Below, piece after piece: positions 35,892-47,854 of a stretch of 64,000 bases of DNA (position 1 is the first letter of the stretch; the number at the start of each line of letters is the position of its first letter). The translations under genes and the position numbers were made by a program. The DNA comes from Bradyrhizobium sp. CCBAU 53421 (GTDB lineage: Bacteria; Pseudomonadota; Alphaproteobacteria; Rhizobiales; Xanthobacteraceae), in contig NZ_CP030047.1 of the NCBI RefSeq assembly GCF_015291625.1, forward strand, positions 992,001 to 1,056,000, in the 5' to 3' direction. The notes beneath the pieces are model-generated. The model ran no database searches and was not told the origin of the DNA. It was given only the letters and a program-made list of their open reading frames with translations.

Positions 35892-36611
35892 TCAGGCTTC
35901 CTTCGAATATTGCTCATACAGTCTGGCCGCGTTGTCCCAGCGGATGGCTTCCATGTAAATGTCGACATAGCGGGCCGCCGCGGCTCCGAAGTCCATGTGA
36001 TAGGCGTGCTCATACATATCGAGCACCAGCACCGGGCGGCCGCCGGCGAGCGTGGTCGTGTGATCGGCCGCCCATTGGTTGACGAGCCGCTTGTCGCGGG
36101 GCGAGTAGGCGAGGATCACCCAGCCCGAGCCGCCGCCTTCCGCCTTGCCCATGGCGGCGAATTCGGTCCGCCAGCGCTCCAGGCTGCCGAAGTCGCGCGC
36201 GATCGCCTCGGCCAGTGCGCTGCTCGGCTTGCCCGCGCCGCCGAGCCCGTCGAAATAGACCTCATGCAAGATCATCGAGTTTGCCGCGATCAGCTCCTCG
36301 CGCTTCAGGCCGTTGATGACGAAGTTCGGGGCCTTGGCGAAGTCGAGCTCGGCAAGCTGCGTGCCGATTGCGTTGAGCCGCTTCACCGCGCCGACGTAGT
36401 TGTTCTCGTAGTGGCTGACGAGTATCTTCTCCGAGATGCCGTTGATCGACTTTGGATCGAACGGCATCGGCTTAGCTTGATAGGACATGGCTCTGGCTCC
36501 TGTCTGCTGATTGGTTTCGGCCGCGGCCTGGTTGATGCCAAGCACCGTTGCAGATGCTGCGGCTACGCCAGCCGCTGCGATGAAGTTTCGACGCTCTGTG
36601 TTGATTGTCAT
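35892..36611 (-). CDS. chrC: Tat-exported Fe-type superoxide dismutase (ChrC-like)
   Basis: A 239-residue SOD with a twin-arginine signal (MTINTERRNFIAAAGVAAAS). The mature enzyme has the Fe/Mn-SOD fold: ILVSHYENNYVGAVKRLNAI in the N-terminal helical hairpin, the LHEVYFDGLGG segment, and the metal ligands in VLDMYEHAYHMDFG. ChrC of chromate operons is an SOD of this divergent type, removing superoxide formed during chromate reduction. Export suggests the periplasm. It lies between a CusF-like gene and chrA. Confidence 0.9.
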   Translation of the reverse strand: MTINTERRNFIAAAGVAAASATVLGINQAAAETNQQTGARAMSYQAKPMPFDPKSINGISEKILVSHYENNYVGAVKRLNAIGTQLAELDFAKAPNFVINGLKREELIAANSMILHEVYFDGLGGAGKPSSALAEAIARDFGSLERWRTEFAAMGKAEGGGSGWVILAYSPRDKRLVNQWAADHTTTLAGGRPVLVLDMYEHAYHMDFGAAAARYVDIYMEAIRWDNAARLYEQYSKEA

Positions 36612-36655
36612 CGGCTTCTCCCAATGTTGAACGATCCTTGCGCCAGATCGCGGCT

Positions 36656-36988
36656 CTATTGCTTCGTAAGTCCGACGATGGTCGGGAATCCCGAGATGGT
36701 CTGCACCGAGATTTCGACGGGATCGCCGAAGCGGACGGCGTTGAAGATCAGGCCGTCCTGAACCTTGAACGGCTCCGTTCTGCCCGCAGGCAGGCGTATC
36801 AGCAGCGTGTCGTTGCGTTCGTCGACGCTATCGACGACGCCGCGCAGCGTCTCGCTTATCGGCGGATGGACGGCCGCGGCCTGCAATGCGACGGACGTTT
36901 CACGCTGCTCGCCACCATCGGCCGGTGTCGCAAGCGTTGCGCCGGGCCACAGCACGGCGAGGCACAGGGCCAAGGTTGTTCTCATCAT
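36656..36988 (-). CDS. Small periplasmic OB-like protein
   Basis: A 110-residue protein with a signal peptide ending about TLATP. The mature part (GVVDSVDERNDTLLIRLPAG, then FKVQDGLIFNAVRFGDPVEI) has the strand pattern of CusF/PepSY-size OB barrels, with the GDPVEISV segment where CusF has GDKVAF. The Met/His/Trp copper ligands of CusF are absent. It sits 44 bp before the SOD gene; a metal or oxidant-related role is inferred from position. Confidence 0.55.
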   Translation of the reverse strand: MMRTTLALCLAVLWPGATLATPADGGEQRETSVALQAAAVHPPISETLRGVVDSVDERNDTLLIRLPAGRTEPFKVQDGLIFNAVRFGDPVEISVQTISGFPTIVGLTKQ

Positions 36989-37032
36989 GATCGTCGCTCC
37001 ATTGTTCTGGTGGCTTCGGGCGGAGCAGGACC

Positions 37033-37266
37033 TCAGTCCTGCTCCTTGACCTGGCCGCTGCTGTCGATCACGAGCTTTACGGGCTTGCCGTTCTTCATCG
37101 CCTTCGCCGTCGTGCCTTCGGCCGTCGACTTGACGTCGCTGACGTTCGCGTAGCCGGCAGCCTGAAGTTTCGCGACAAGCTCGTCCTGCGTCAGGGCGCG
37201 GGCGGGCACGGCGGTGCCTGCGACCGCGAGCGCAAGGATCAGGTGGATGAATCTTTGCTTCTGCAT
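37033..37266 (-). CDS. Small secreted PepSY-like protein
   Basis: A 77-residue exported protein: signal peptide ending VPARA, then LTQDELVAKLQAAGYANVSD and KNGKPVKLVIDSSGQVKEQD, one PepSY-like alpha-beta unit. PepSY modules bind and inhibit peptidases or act in envelope stress. It lies between the small OB-like gene and the rhodanese-ChrB gene. Confidence 0.7.
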   Translation of the reverse strand: MQKQRFIHLILALAVAGTAVPARALTQDELVAKLQAAGYANVSDVKSTAEGTTAKAMKNGKPVKLVIDSSGQVKEQD

Positions 37267-37346
37267 CGCTGTTCTCCTGGTTGTGTTGTGCTGCCCCAGG
37301 TTCTTCAGGTGCGCGCTTGCTCAGATGAAGCGGAAGATCGCGACGC

Positions 37347-38165
37347 TCATGGCTTCACCTTGCTGGTCGGCCAGTTGTGCGTCTCCTTCGTCGCGTCGCG
37401 GCACCAGCGATAGAAGGCGTCGTAGAGCAGCATGCCGGCGCTCAACTGGTCGAGATCGTCGTCGAACATCCGCGACAGGCCGAGCGAGGCGGCGAGCAGC
37501 CCGGGCGCTTCCGGCGAAAGCTCGAGCCGCGCGGTATCCGCGGCCCGCACCATCGTCGCAAGCCGCTCCAGCGCAGGTGTCGACAGGCCGAGTTCCCTGA
37601 CCATTACGTCGAAGGTGCAGAGCTCGCCGCGATGGCTCCAGAACACGTTCTCGATGTCGAACGGCGTGGCGTCGAATCGTTCGGCGACCGCTTCGACTTC
37701 CGCTGATGCGACGAACAGAAACACGGCCGCGGGATCGACGAAGCGGCGGATCAGCCACGGACAGGCGATGCGATCGATCTTCGGCCGCGACCGCGTCACC
37801 CAGACCGTGCGGCCGCGCCCGTCACGTTTCGGAATTCTGTCGGCGGGAATGGTCGGAAGCTCCGCCTGCTTCCAGGCGAGGTGGCCGCCTTCGAGAACTT
37901 CGGCAGCAATGTTGCCGCATCGGAGCCAGGCGGCGGCACCTTCGCTGAGCTTCTGTCCCTTCTGGCAGATCACGACCACGGACTGGCCGGTCAGGCCGGA
38001 AGCCCAGTCCTGGACGTCGAGATGGGAGTGCCGGATGGCGCCCGGAATCAGGCACGGATCGGCGGAAAAATCCTCATCGAGACGGACGTCGACAAGCGCC
38101 GGCGCCTTGGCGGTACCGATGAGACGAAACAGTTTTTCGGATGAGATCGAGGTGTATGACGACAT
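37347..38165 (-). CDS. chrB: Rhodanese-ChrB fusion, chromate resistance protein
   Basis: A 272-residue two-domain protein. Residues about 8-105 are a rhodanese with the catalytic Cys in VVVICQKGQKLSEGAAAWL; residues about 115-270 match the C-terminal chromate-resistance domain of ChrB (WVTRSRPKIDRIACPWLIRR and HRGELCTFDVMV). ChrB is the chromate-responsive activator or sensor for chrA in Ochrobactrum. Here the N-terminal winged-helix part is replaced by rhodanese, so a DNA-binding role is doubtful. ATG at 38165 has AAGGA upstream. First gene of the operon. Confidence 0.87.
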   Translation of the reverse strand: MSSYTSISSEKLFRLIGTAKAPALVDVRLDEDFSADPCLIPGAIRHSHLDVQDWASGLTGQSVVVICQKGQKLSEGAAAWLRCGNIAAEVLEGGHLAWKQAELPTIPADRIPKRDGRGRTVWVTRSRPKIDRIACPWLIRRFVDPAAVFLFVASAEVEAVAERFDATPFDIENVFWSHRGELCTFDVMVRELGLSTPALERLATMVRAADTARLELSPEAPGLLAASLGLSRMFDDDLDQLSAGMLLYDAFYRWCRDATKETHNWPTSKVKP

Positions 38166-38362
38166 GGTGCGTCCTTGGTGAACAGGACGCGATTCTTGGG
38201 CATGTCGCCTCGCGGGGAGATCGCACATCCCCGTGCCGTCAATAGAAGACCAATGTGCCTCGCTGTCAACCGGCTCTGCCGGATCAGCGGATCACCAAGA
38301 ATTCACCGTTTGCGATAGGAACATATCGGTGCTGGCCATCGTGACCGGATCGCCCGACTTGG

Positions 38363-38391
38363 TTGACCAATATAGGGTACCCCCCTATATT
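38363..38391 (+). promoter_or_regulatory. rcnR promoter with overlapping operator, leaderless start
   Basis: TTGACC (38363-38368) and TATATT (38386-38391) are separated by exactly 17 bases. The spacer and -10 carry a perfect inverted repeat TATAGGG-TACCC-CCCTATA (38371-38389), of the G-tract kind bound by RcnR/CsoR proteins. The expected transcript start (about six to seven bases after the -10) falls on the ATG at 38398, and no Shine-Dalgarno lies upstream. Confidence 0.7.
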
Positions 38392-38397
38392 ACTGGA

Positions 38398-38676
38398 ATG
38401 TCGCACACGATCAAGCACAAGTCCAAGCTCGTTGGCCGGGTTCGCCGTATCAAGGGCCAGCTGGAGGCCGTCGAGCGGGCGCTGGAGTCCGAGATCGGCT
38501 GTGCCGATGTGCTGATGCTGGTGGCTTCGGTTCGCGGCGCCATCAACGGCCTGACCGCGGAGTTGCTCGAAGATCATATCCGCCATCACGTGGTTGATCC
38601 TGCCCGGGAAAAGGATCCCGAGCGAGCGCAGGGCGCGGCCGATCTGATCGACGTGGTTCGTACCTATTTGAAGTGA
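38398..38676 (+). CDS. rcnR: RcnR/CsoR-family metal-sensing repressor
   Basis: A 92-residue all-helical repressor. The start MSHTIKHKSKLVGRVRRIKG matches RcnR, whose N-terminal amine and His3 are Ni/Co ligands; Cys in SEIGCADVLML and the later His residues (DHIRHHVVD) fit the metal site. It should release DNA when Ni or Co binds. A G-tract operator sits in its own promoter. Its stop overlaps the rcnA start. A copper or formaldehyde role (CsoR/FrmR) is less likely given the partner gene. Confidence 0.9.
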   Translation: MSHTIKHKSKLVGRVRRIKGQLEAVERALESEIGCADVLMLVASVRGAINGLTAELLEDHIRHHVVDPAREKDPERAQGAADLIDVVRTYLK

Positions 38677-39749
38677 TGCCTATGACCGACCTGTCCCAGC
38701 TGCTCCAGCAGAGCACCGCGCATGCGTGGCTGTTCATCCCCAGTGCTATCCTGCTCGGCGCGCTGCATGGGCTCGAGCCGGGCCACTCCAAGACGATGAT
38801 GGCGGCCTTCATTGTCGCGATCCGCGGCACCGTGGTGCAGGCGGTGCTGCTCGGCCTGTCGGCCACGATCTCGCATACGGCGATCGTCTGGATCGTCGCG
38901 TTGGCGGGGCTGCATTTCGGCCAGCAATGGTCCGGCGAACGCAGCGAAGCCTGGCTGCAACTGGCCTCGGCAGCGATCATCATTGCGATCGCGGCCTGGA
39001 TGGCCTGGCGCACCTGGCGCGAGCAGAACTCCGACCATGATCACGATCATCACCATCACGACGAAACGCGCCGGCTGGTCCTTGCCGGACAATCGCTGTT
39101 GCTCGAAGTGTTCGAGGACGGCGTGCCGCCGCGCTGGCGATTGCGCAGCGACGCCGGCGCGCTGCCGGCGGCCGGCGAGGTCGATGTCGTGACCATCCGC
39201 CCCAACGGCGGCGAGCAGCAATTTCGCTTCGTTGCACGAGACGGCTATCTGGAAAGCGTCGATGAAATCCCGGAGCCGCATGCCTTCAAGGCGCGCATCT
39301 CGCTGCGCGCGGACACCGCCGAAGTGCTGTTCGAGGAGCACGACCACGCGCACATGGACCTCGGCGACGAGGACGATGCGCATGCGCGCGCCCATGCCTC
39401 TGACATCCGCAAGCGCTTTGCCGGGCGCACCGTCACGACCTGGCAGATCATCCTGTTCGGCCTGACCGGCGGCCTCATTCCGTGTCCGGCGGCGATCACC
39501 GTGCTGCTGCTCTGCCTTCAGCTCAAGCAGTTCAGCCTCGGCTTCGTGCTGGTGCTCTGCTTCGGCATTGGGCTTGCGATCACCATGGTCTCCGTCGGTG
39601 TTGCGGCCGCGCTCAGTCTCCGCCATGTCGAGCGTCATTGGGGTGGCTTCAGCCGCTTTGCCCGACGCGCGCCCTACGTGTCGGCGGCGCTGATCGTGCT
39701 GGTCGGCCTCTACACGGGCTGGCTGGGATTGCACGGAATCACGGCGTGA
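38676..39749 (+). CDS. rcnA: RcnA-like nickel/cobalt efflux protein with inserted domain
   Basis: A 357-residue inner-membrane exporter of the NiCoT/RcnA group. LLGALHGLEPGHSKTMMAAF carries the conserved His-rich helix (HGLEPGHSK); IPCPAAITVLLLCLQL is the second conserved site. A His/Asp loop (HDHDHHHHDE) follows helix 3 and is then extended by about 90 residues (about 130-220) of soluble sequence, VFEDGVPPRWRLRSDAGAL through HAFKARISLR, before the second membrane half. It overlaps rcnR by TGATG; induction by Ni/Co is expected. Confidence 0.9.
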   Translation: MPMTDLSQLLQQSTAHAWLFIPSAILLGALHGLEPGHSKTMMAAFIVAIRGTVVQAVLLGLSATISHTAIVWIVALAGLHFGQQWSGERSEAWLQLASAAIIIAIAAWMAWRTWREQNSDHDHDHHHHDETRRLVLAGQSLLLEVFEDGVPPRWRLRSDAGALPAAGEVDVVTIRPNGGEQQFRFVARDGYLESVDEIPEPHAFKARISLRADTAEVLFEEHDHAHMDLGDEDDAHARAHASDIRKRFAGRTVTTWQIILFGLTGGLIPCPAAITVLLLCLQLKQFSLGFVLVLCFGIGLAITMVSVGVAAALSLRHVERHWGGFSRFARRAPYVSAALIVLVGLYTGWLGLHGITA

Positions 39750-39888
39750 TCCGGGATCACGGCCCGATCCCACTTCCATCTTGAAAGCTGCGCGAGGTGG
39801 TCTAGAGTCCTGTCAAGGGGACAAGGCAGACTCCCCGTGAGACCTCGGTCCAAGCTCTGCGCGACACCGTCAGTCGTGGAGCTTTCAT

Positions 39889-40992
39889 ATGGACACCGAA
39901 CCACACACTCATCCTCGTTCCAACACTGCTCGTCGTTCCAGGATCGCGATCCTGTCGCGTGGCGACGCCGCGGCGCGGCACGACGCGACGGCGCAGAACA
40001 GCCGTTTCGTGCGCGTCTTCGAAGCGCTAGATGCCTCCGGCATCGAGGCGATTCCTGTCGTCTATGACGAGACCTTCGCTGATCTCGTCCGCAACCAATT
40101 GCTGACCATGGACGGCGTTCTGGTCTGGGTCGATCCGATCCATCAGGGCAAGACCCGTGCGGCGCTCGATCCGCTGCTGCGCGAGGTCGCGGCAAAGGGC
40201 CCGATGAAACGACCATGGGTCAGCGCACATCCCGACGTCATCCTCAAGATGGGCGTCAAGGACGTGCTCTATCGGACGCGTCATCTCGGCTGGGGCGCCG
40301 ACACGCATCGCTACGCCAGCGTGGAGGCTTTCCGCGCCGAATTCCCGTCGCGCTTGTGCACGGTCGGGCCGCGCGTGCTCAAGCAGAACCGTGGCAATGG
40401 TGGGCAGGGCGTCTGGAAGGTGGAAGCCGTGCCGGGTACGGACGCCGCCGTCCGCGTGCTGCACGCACTGCGCGGCAGCAGGCCCGAGGAGATGCCGCTG
40501 GACGCGTTCATGGCGCGCTGCGAGCCGTATTTCGGTTGGGGCGGCTGCATCATCGATCAGACATTCCAGCCGCGGCTGCCCGAAGGCATGATCCGTTGCT
40601 ATGTCAGCGGATCGAAGGTCGCGGGCTTCGGGCACCAGCTGATCAAGGCCCTAATTCCGCCACCGCCGGAAGGGCCGGATTCACCGGAAGCCCAACCCGG
40701 ACCGCGCATCATGCACGGCCCCGACGCCGCGCAATTCCAGAGGCTGCGGCGGCTGATGGAGGACGAATGGATTCCGCGGATGATGGAGACGCTGACGATC
40801 GATGAAGCGTCGCTGCCGGTGATCTGGGATGCGGACTTCCTCTACGGTCCGCGCGATACCGATGGCGCCGACACCTACGTGCTCTGCGAGATTAACGCGA
40901 GCTCGTGCTTTGCGATCCCCGACGAGGCGCCGGCCGCAATCGCGCGGACGGTCAGCGAGCGTATTGGTCGGAACGTGGAGAGCGGCGGATAG
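39889..40992 (+). CDS. Cj0069-family ATP-grasp-like protein
   Basis: A 367-residue cytosolic protein. The core has an ATP-grasp look: VLKQNRGNGGQGVWKVEA (nucleotide loop), MIRCYVSGSKVAGFG and a C-terminal acidic VLCEINASSCFAIPDEA. The family is known by the Campylobacter name Cj0069; its reaction is unknown, ATP-grasp enzymes usually ligating a carboxylate to an amine or thiol. No partner genes support a pathway. It lies between the rcn genes and the IS element. Confidence 0.8.
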   Translation: MDTEPHTHPRSNTARRSRIAILSRGDAAARHDATAQNSRFVRVFEALDASGIEAIPVVYDETFADLVRNQLLTMDGVLVWVDPIHQGKTRAALDPLLREVAAKGPMKRPWVSAHPDVILKMGVKDVLYRTRHLGWGADTHRYASVEAFRAEFPSRLCTVGPRVLKQNRGNGGQGVWKVEAVPGTDAAVRVLHALRGSRPEEMPLDAFMARCEPYFGWGGCIIDQTFQPRLPEGMIRCYVSGSKVAGFGHQLIKALIPPPPEGPDSPEAQPGPRIMHGPDAAQFQRLRRLMEDEWIPRMMETLTIDEASLPVIWDADFLYGPRDTDGADTYVLCEINASSCFAIPDEAPAAIARTVSERIGRNVESGG

Positions 40993-41044
40993 AGCATGGA
41001 GGGCTCCATCCACTCGTCATGTCGCGAGAATGCGGAAGTGCGAC

Positions 41045-42022
41045 TCACGGACGGAGCAACAAATGTGGTGTCGTCCCTGCGAAAGTGTTTGGTCCCGTTT
41101 GATTGGCAAGGGCCTGGATTGGCGCCTTGTAGCCGAGGCATTTGAGGCGGGTTCGGTTGTAGTGGTGGACGAACTTGCTGAGGAAGGCGTCCCGATCGGC
41201 ATGGTCGACGAAGGTGCGCCGGGCGCTGCCGCGCTTTTCTTCGCGGCCTATGGCTTCGGCGATGCGCCGGTTGAAGCGTTCGACGAGGCCGTTGGTCTGC
41301 GGGTGGTAGGGCTTGGTCAGGCGATGCTCGATGCCGCGCTGCTTGCAGAGCTGATCAAAGGGATGGTCGCCGGACGGTCGCCCGGCCGGCTTGTTCTTCT
41401 TGTCGACAGCGAAGCGGTCGGTGAACTCGGCGCCATTGTCGGTCAGGATGGTGTGAACGTCGTGAGGGAAGTCGGCCAGGAAGCGTTTGAGGAAGCCGGT
41501 CGCGGTGGCGCCGTCCCGCCGGGCATGGATCTCGACAAAGACGTAGCGGGTGGCGCGATCGATGGCGACAAAGGCGTAGCTGGTGCGGCGCTGCAGGGCC
41601 GGCAGATACTTCACGTCGATATGGATGAAGCCGATACCGGCATTCTCGAAGACGCCGGCCTTGGGCCTGTCAGGCTTGGCAAGCCGGCTGATGCCATTGC
41701 GCTGCAGGCAGCGGTGAATGGCGCTGCGGGACAGCTTGGCATTGATGCAGCGCCGCATCACCTCGACGATGTCGTCGAGCGGCAATTGCAGCGACGTCCG
41801 CAGCTCGCACACCGCCCGCTCTTCGACGGCCGACAGGCTGGTCACGAGGTTGTGCGGCCGGTGCGAGCGGTCCTCGACCGTGGTGCGGCCGCGCCAGCGA
41901 TAGATCGTGGTCTCGCTGACCCCGAGTTCGGCCGCCAACTGAGCGACCGACTTCCGGCTGCGCTGGATGTAGCCACGTGTCTTCGGCGTCGTCGTGGCGT
42001 TCGCGTGCAGGTTCAATTCCAT
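41045..42022 (-). CDS. IS481-family transposase
   Basis: A 325-residue DDE transposase. The N-terminal helix-turn-helix is SVAQLAAELGVSETTIYRWR. The catalytic triad is visible as GFIHIDVKYLPAL (first Asp), HTILTDNGAEFTDR (second Asp) and NGLVERFNRRIAEAIG (Glu). ATG at 42022 gives the usual start (MELNLHANATT). The frame reads through the left inverted repeat and takes its last seven residues (PHLLLRP) and its stop from host DNA. It seems intact and possibly active. Confidence 0.92.
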   Translation of the reverse strand: MELNLHANATTTPKTRGYIQRSRKSVAQLAAELGVSETTIYRWRGRTTVEDRSHRPHNLVTSLSAVEERAVCELRTSLQLPLDDIVEVMRRCINAKLSRSAIHRCLQRNGISRLAKPDRPKAGVFENAGIGFIHIDVKYLPALQRRTSYAFVAIDRATRYVFVEIHARRDGATATGFLKRFLADFPHDVHTILTDNGAEFTDRFAVDKKNKPAGRPSGDHPFDQLCKQRGIEHRLTKPYHPQTNGLVERFNRRIAEAIGREEKRGSARRTFVDHADRDAFLSKFVHHYNRTRLKCLGYKAPIQALANQTGPNTFAGTTPHLLLRP

Positions 42023-42116
42023 GACACGAGGCGCTCCCTGACAAAGGCCACGCCTCGTTCTACACCGATTCCATCCAACCAATCAGCAGGGATCAAACAC
42101 GAAAGCAGGGACGACA
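41069..42116 (-). mobile_element. IS481-like insertion sequence, 1048 bp
   Basis: The ends are 38-bp imperfect inverted repeats (about 30 of 38 match), both starting TGTCGTCCCTGC and containing GTGTTTG(G/A)TCCC. It carries one transposase gene. No target-site duplication was recognised. The right end stops 2 bp short of the maiA-like stop codon, so that gene is not interrupted. The left flank lies about 75 bp after the ATP-grasp gene. Confidence 0.88.
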
Positions 42117-42118
42117 GC

Positions 42119-42778
42119 TCACTTCGCCCGCATCGCCACAGGCGTGTCCGGCTGCGCGGACGGATGCGCTTTCGCAAACGCCGGCAGCGCCATGGCCGTG
42201 TCGTGGATGCGCTTCACGGTCGGCCAGGGCGACAGGCTGATCTGCTGGTTGATCGCCGCCGTGACATGGCCGACCAGGCAGATGTCGGCGAGGGTGGGCG
42301 CATCGCCGTGACAGAACCGGCCGGTGGCCTTGTGGCCGGCGAGGTGGCCTTCGAGCGCCGCCAGCGTCTCGACCGTCCAGTGCCGCCGCCAGGCGTTCTG
42401 CTGGCTGTCGCGCAGATCGAGCTCGCGGTCGAGATAGCGGCGCACGCGCGGCGTCAGCAGCGGATGACCCTCGCAGGCGACGATCAGTGCAAGCCCGCGA
42501 ACCCGGGCACGGCCGAGCGGGTCGGACGGCAGCAGCGCCGGGCTCGGGTAGGCCTCGTCGAGATAGTCGATGATCGCGAGCGATTGGAACAGCACCGTGC
42601 CGTCGTCGGTCACCAGCGCCGGCAGCGCCATCTGCGGATTGATCTTGCGATAGGCGTCAGCGCGATGCGCGTCCGCATCGATGTCGACGAACACCACCTC
42701 CGCCGGCACGCCCTTCAGATTGAGCGCGATCCGCACCCGAAAGCTCGCCAGCGATCGCCAGAAGGAGAAGAACTGCAT
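42119..42778 (-). CDS. maiA: Maleylacetoacetate isomerase-like glutathione transferase (zeta class)
   Basis: A 219-residue GST. The start FFSFWRSLASFRVRIALNLK fits the zeta-class motif around SSxSxRVRIAL, with Ser near residue 7-10 as catalytic. It also has NPQMALPALVTDDG and the C-terminal helical domain with PTLADICLVGHV. Zeta enzymes isomerise maleylacetoacetate in tyrosine breakdown; no neighbouring genes of that pathway are seen, so a general GST role remains possible. ATG at 42778 is chosen as the family start. Its stop lies beside the IS. Confidence 0.8.
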   Translation of the reverse strand: MQFFSFWRSLASFRVRIALNLKGVPAEVVFVDIDADAHRADAYRKINPQMALPALVTDDGTVLFQSLAIIDYLDEAYPSPALLPSDPLGRARVRGLALIVACEGHPLLTPRVRRYLDRELDLRDSQQNAWRRHWTVETLAALEGHLAGHKATGRFCHGDAPTLADICLVGHVTAAINQQISLSPWPTVKRIHDTAMALPAFAKAHPSAQPDTPVAMRAK

Positions 42779-42798
42779 GGTGTGGCCACTCCGCATTT

Positions 42799-42990
42799 CT
42801 TCCCCTCTCCCCTTGTGGGAGAGGGTGGACATAGGCGGCCTTCGGCCACCGTCCGCTTCGAGACGCCGATGCTTCGCATCGGCTATGGCAAAGCATCGCG
42901 GACGGGTGAGGGGTCTGTCTCCGCGGATAGAGACCCCTCATCCGTCGCGGATTTCATCCGCGACACCTTCTCCCACAAGGGGAGAAGGGA
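42799..42990. repeat. Long palindromic intergenic repeat, family D
   Basis: TTCCCCTCTCCCCTTGTGGG at the left end is complementary to CCCACAAGGGGAGAAGG at the right end, with further inverted arms inside (GAGGGGTCT / AGACCCCTC). Fills the gap between maiA-like and metH. Confidence 0.8.
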
Positions 42991-42998
42991 AGGAAGAG

Positions 42999-46853
<3,855 letters not shown>

Positions 46854-46868
46854 CGATGGCTTTCTGGC

Positions 46869-47783
46869 TCAGGCAGCTTTTTGGGCACCGGTCGGCCGGA
46901 TGCCGAGCAGGTGGCTGATCGCGAACACGAGGTCCGCGCGGTTCATGGTGTAGAAGTGGAAGGTGTCGACGCCGTGCTTGAACAGCTTCTGCACCTGGCC
47001 GGCGGCGACGGTGGCCGCCACCAGCTTGCGGGTCTCGGCGTCGTTGTCGAGGCCCTCGAACTTCTCGGCGAGCCAGTCCGGCACGCTGGTGCCGGCGCGG
47101 GTGACGAAGTTGCGGGCCTGCTTGAAATTGTGCATCGGCATGATGCCGGGCACGATCGGAATCTCGATGCCGCGTGCCCGCACCCGGTCGACATAGCGAT
47201 GGTAGAGGTCGTTGTCGAAGAACACCTGGGTGATCGCGCGCGTCGCGCCGGCGTCGACCTTGGCCTTCAGCGTGTCGATGTCGGCATCGAAGTCGGCGGC
47301 TTCCGGATGCTTCTCCGGATAGGCGGACACCGAGATCTCGATGTCTGCGTGGCGTCGCTTGATCCCGGCGACGAGCTCGGCCGAGCTCTGGTAGCCGTCG
47401 GGATGGGTGAAGTAGGGCGTGCCGATGCCGCCGGGCGGATCGCCGCGCAGCGCCACGATGTGGCGGACGCCGACCTCATGATAGCGGTCGACGATCTCGT
47501 CGATCTCGCCGCGCGAGGCGCTGACGCAGGTCAGGTGCGCGGCCGGCAGCAGATCGGTCTCGCGCAGGATGCGGCTGATGGTCGAATGGGTGCGCTCGCG
47601 GGTCGAACCGCCGGCGCCGTAGGTCACCGAGACGAAATTGGGCGTCAGCGGCGCCAGGCGGTTGATGGTCTCCCAGAGATTGCGCTCCATCTCCTCGGTC
47701 TTCGGCGGGAAGAACTCGAAGGAGATTTTCGGCGCTTTCGGCGCGCGCTGCCCGTTCGGCAGGGAGGAAATGGTCTCGGTCAT
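46869..47783 (-). CDS. metF: 5,10-methylenetetrahydrofolate reductase
   Basis: FAD-dependent reductase that makes 5-methyl-tetrahydrofolate for MetH, 304 residues from ATG 47783 (an ATG near 47840 would add about 20). TIM-barrel landmarks: ISFEFFPPKTEEMERNLW, FVSVTYGAGGSTRERT, VALRGDPPGG, ITQVFFDNDLYHRYVD and VPGIMPMHNFKQ. Neither start has a clear ribosome site. It forms an operon with metH, an obvious functional pair. A near-palindrome sits upstream. Confidence 0.95.
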   Translation of the reverse strand: MTETISSLPNGQRAPKAPKISFEFFPPKTEEMERNLWETINRLAPLTPNFVSVTYGAGGSTRERTHSTISRILRETDLLPAAHLTCVSASRGEIDEIVDRYHEVGVRHIVALRGDPPGGIGTPYFTHPDGYQSSAELVAGIKRRHADIEISVSAYPEKHPEAADFDADIDTLKAKVDAGATRAITQVFFDNDLYHRYVDRVRARGIEIPIVPGIMPMHNFKQARNFVTRAGTSVPDWLAEKFEGLDNDAETRKLVAATVAAGQVQKLFKHGVDTFHFYTMNRADLVFAISHLLGIRPTGAQKAA

Positions 47784-47854
47784 GATACGCAATGGCTCCG
47801 CAACTGGAGGGTCGATGTCCGGCCTGGATATGGTGGCCATAAGATAAGCCAAAT

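Noticed and set aside
41055..42130. A target-site duplication flanking the IS element
   Set aside because: No matching short direct repeats could be seen directly outside the inverted repeats.
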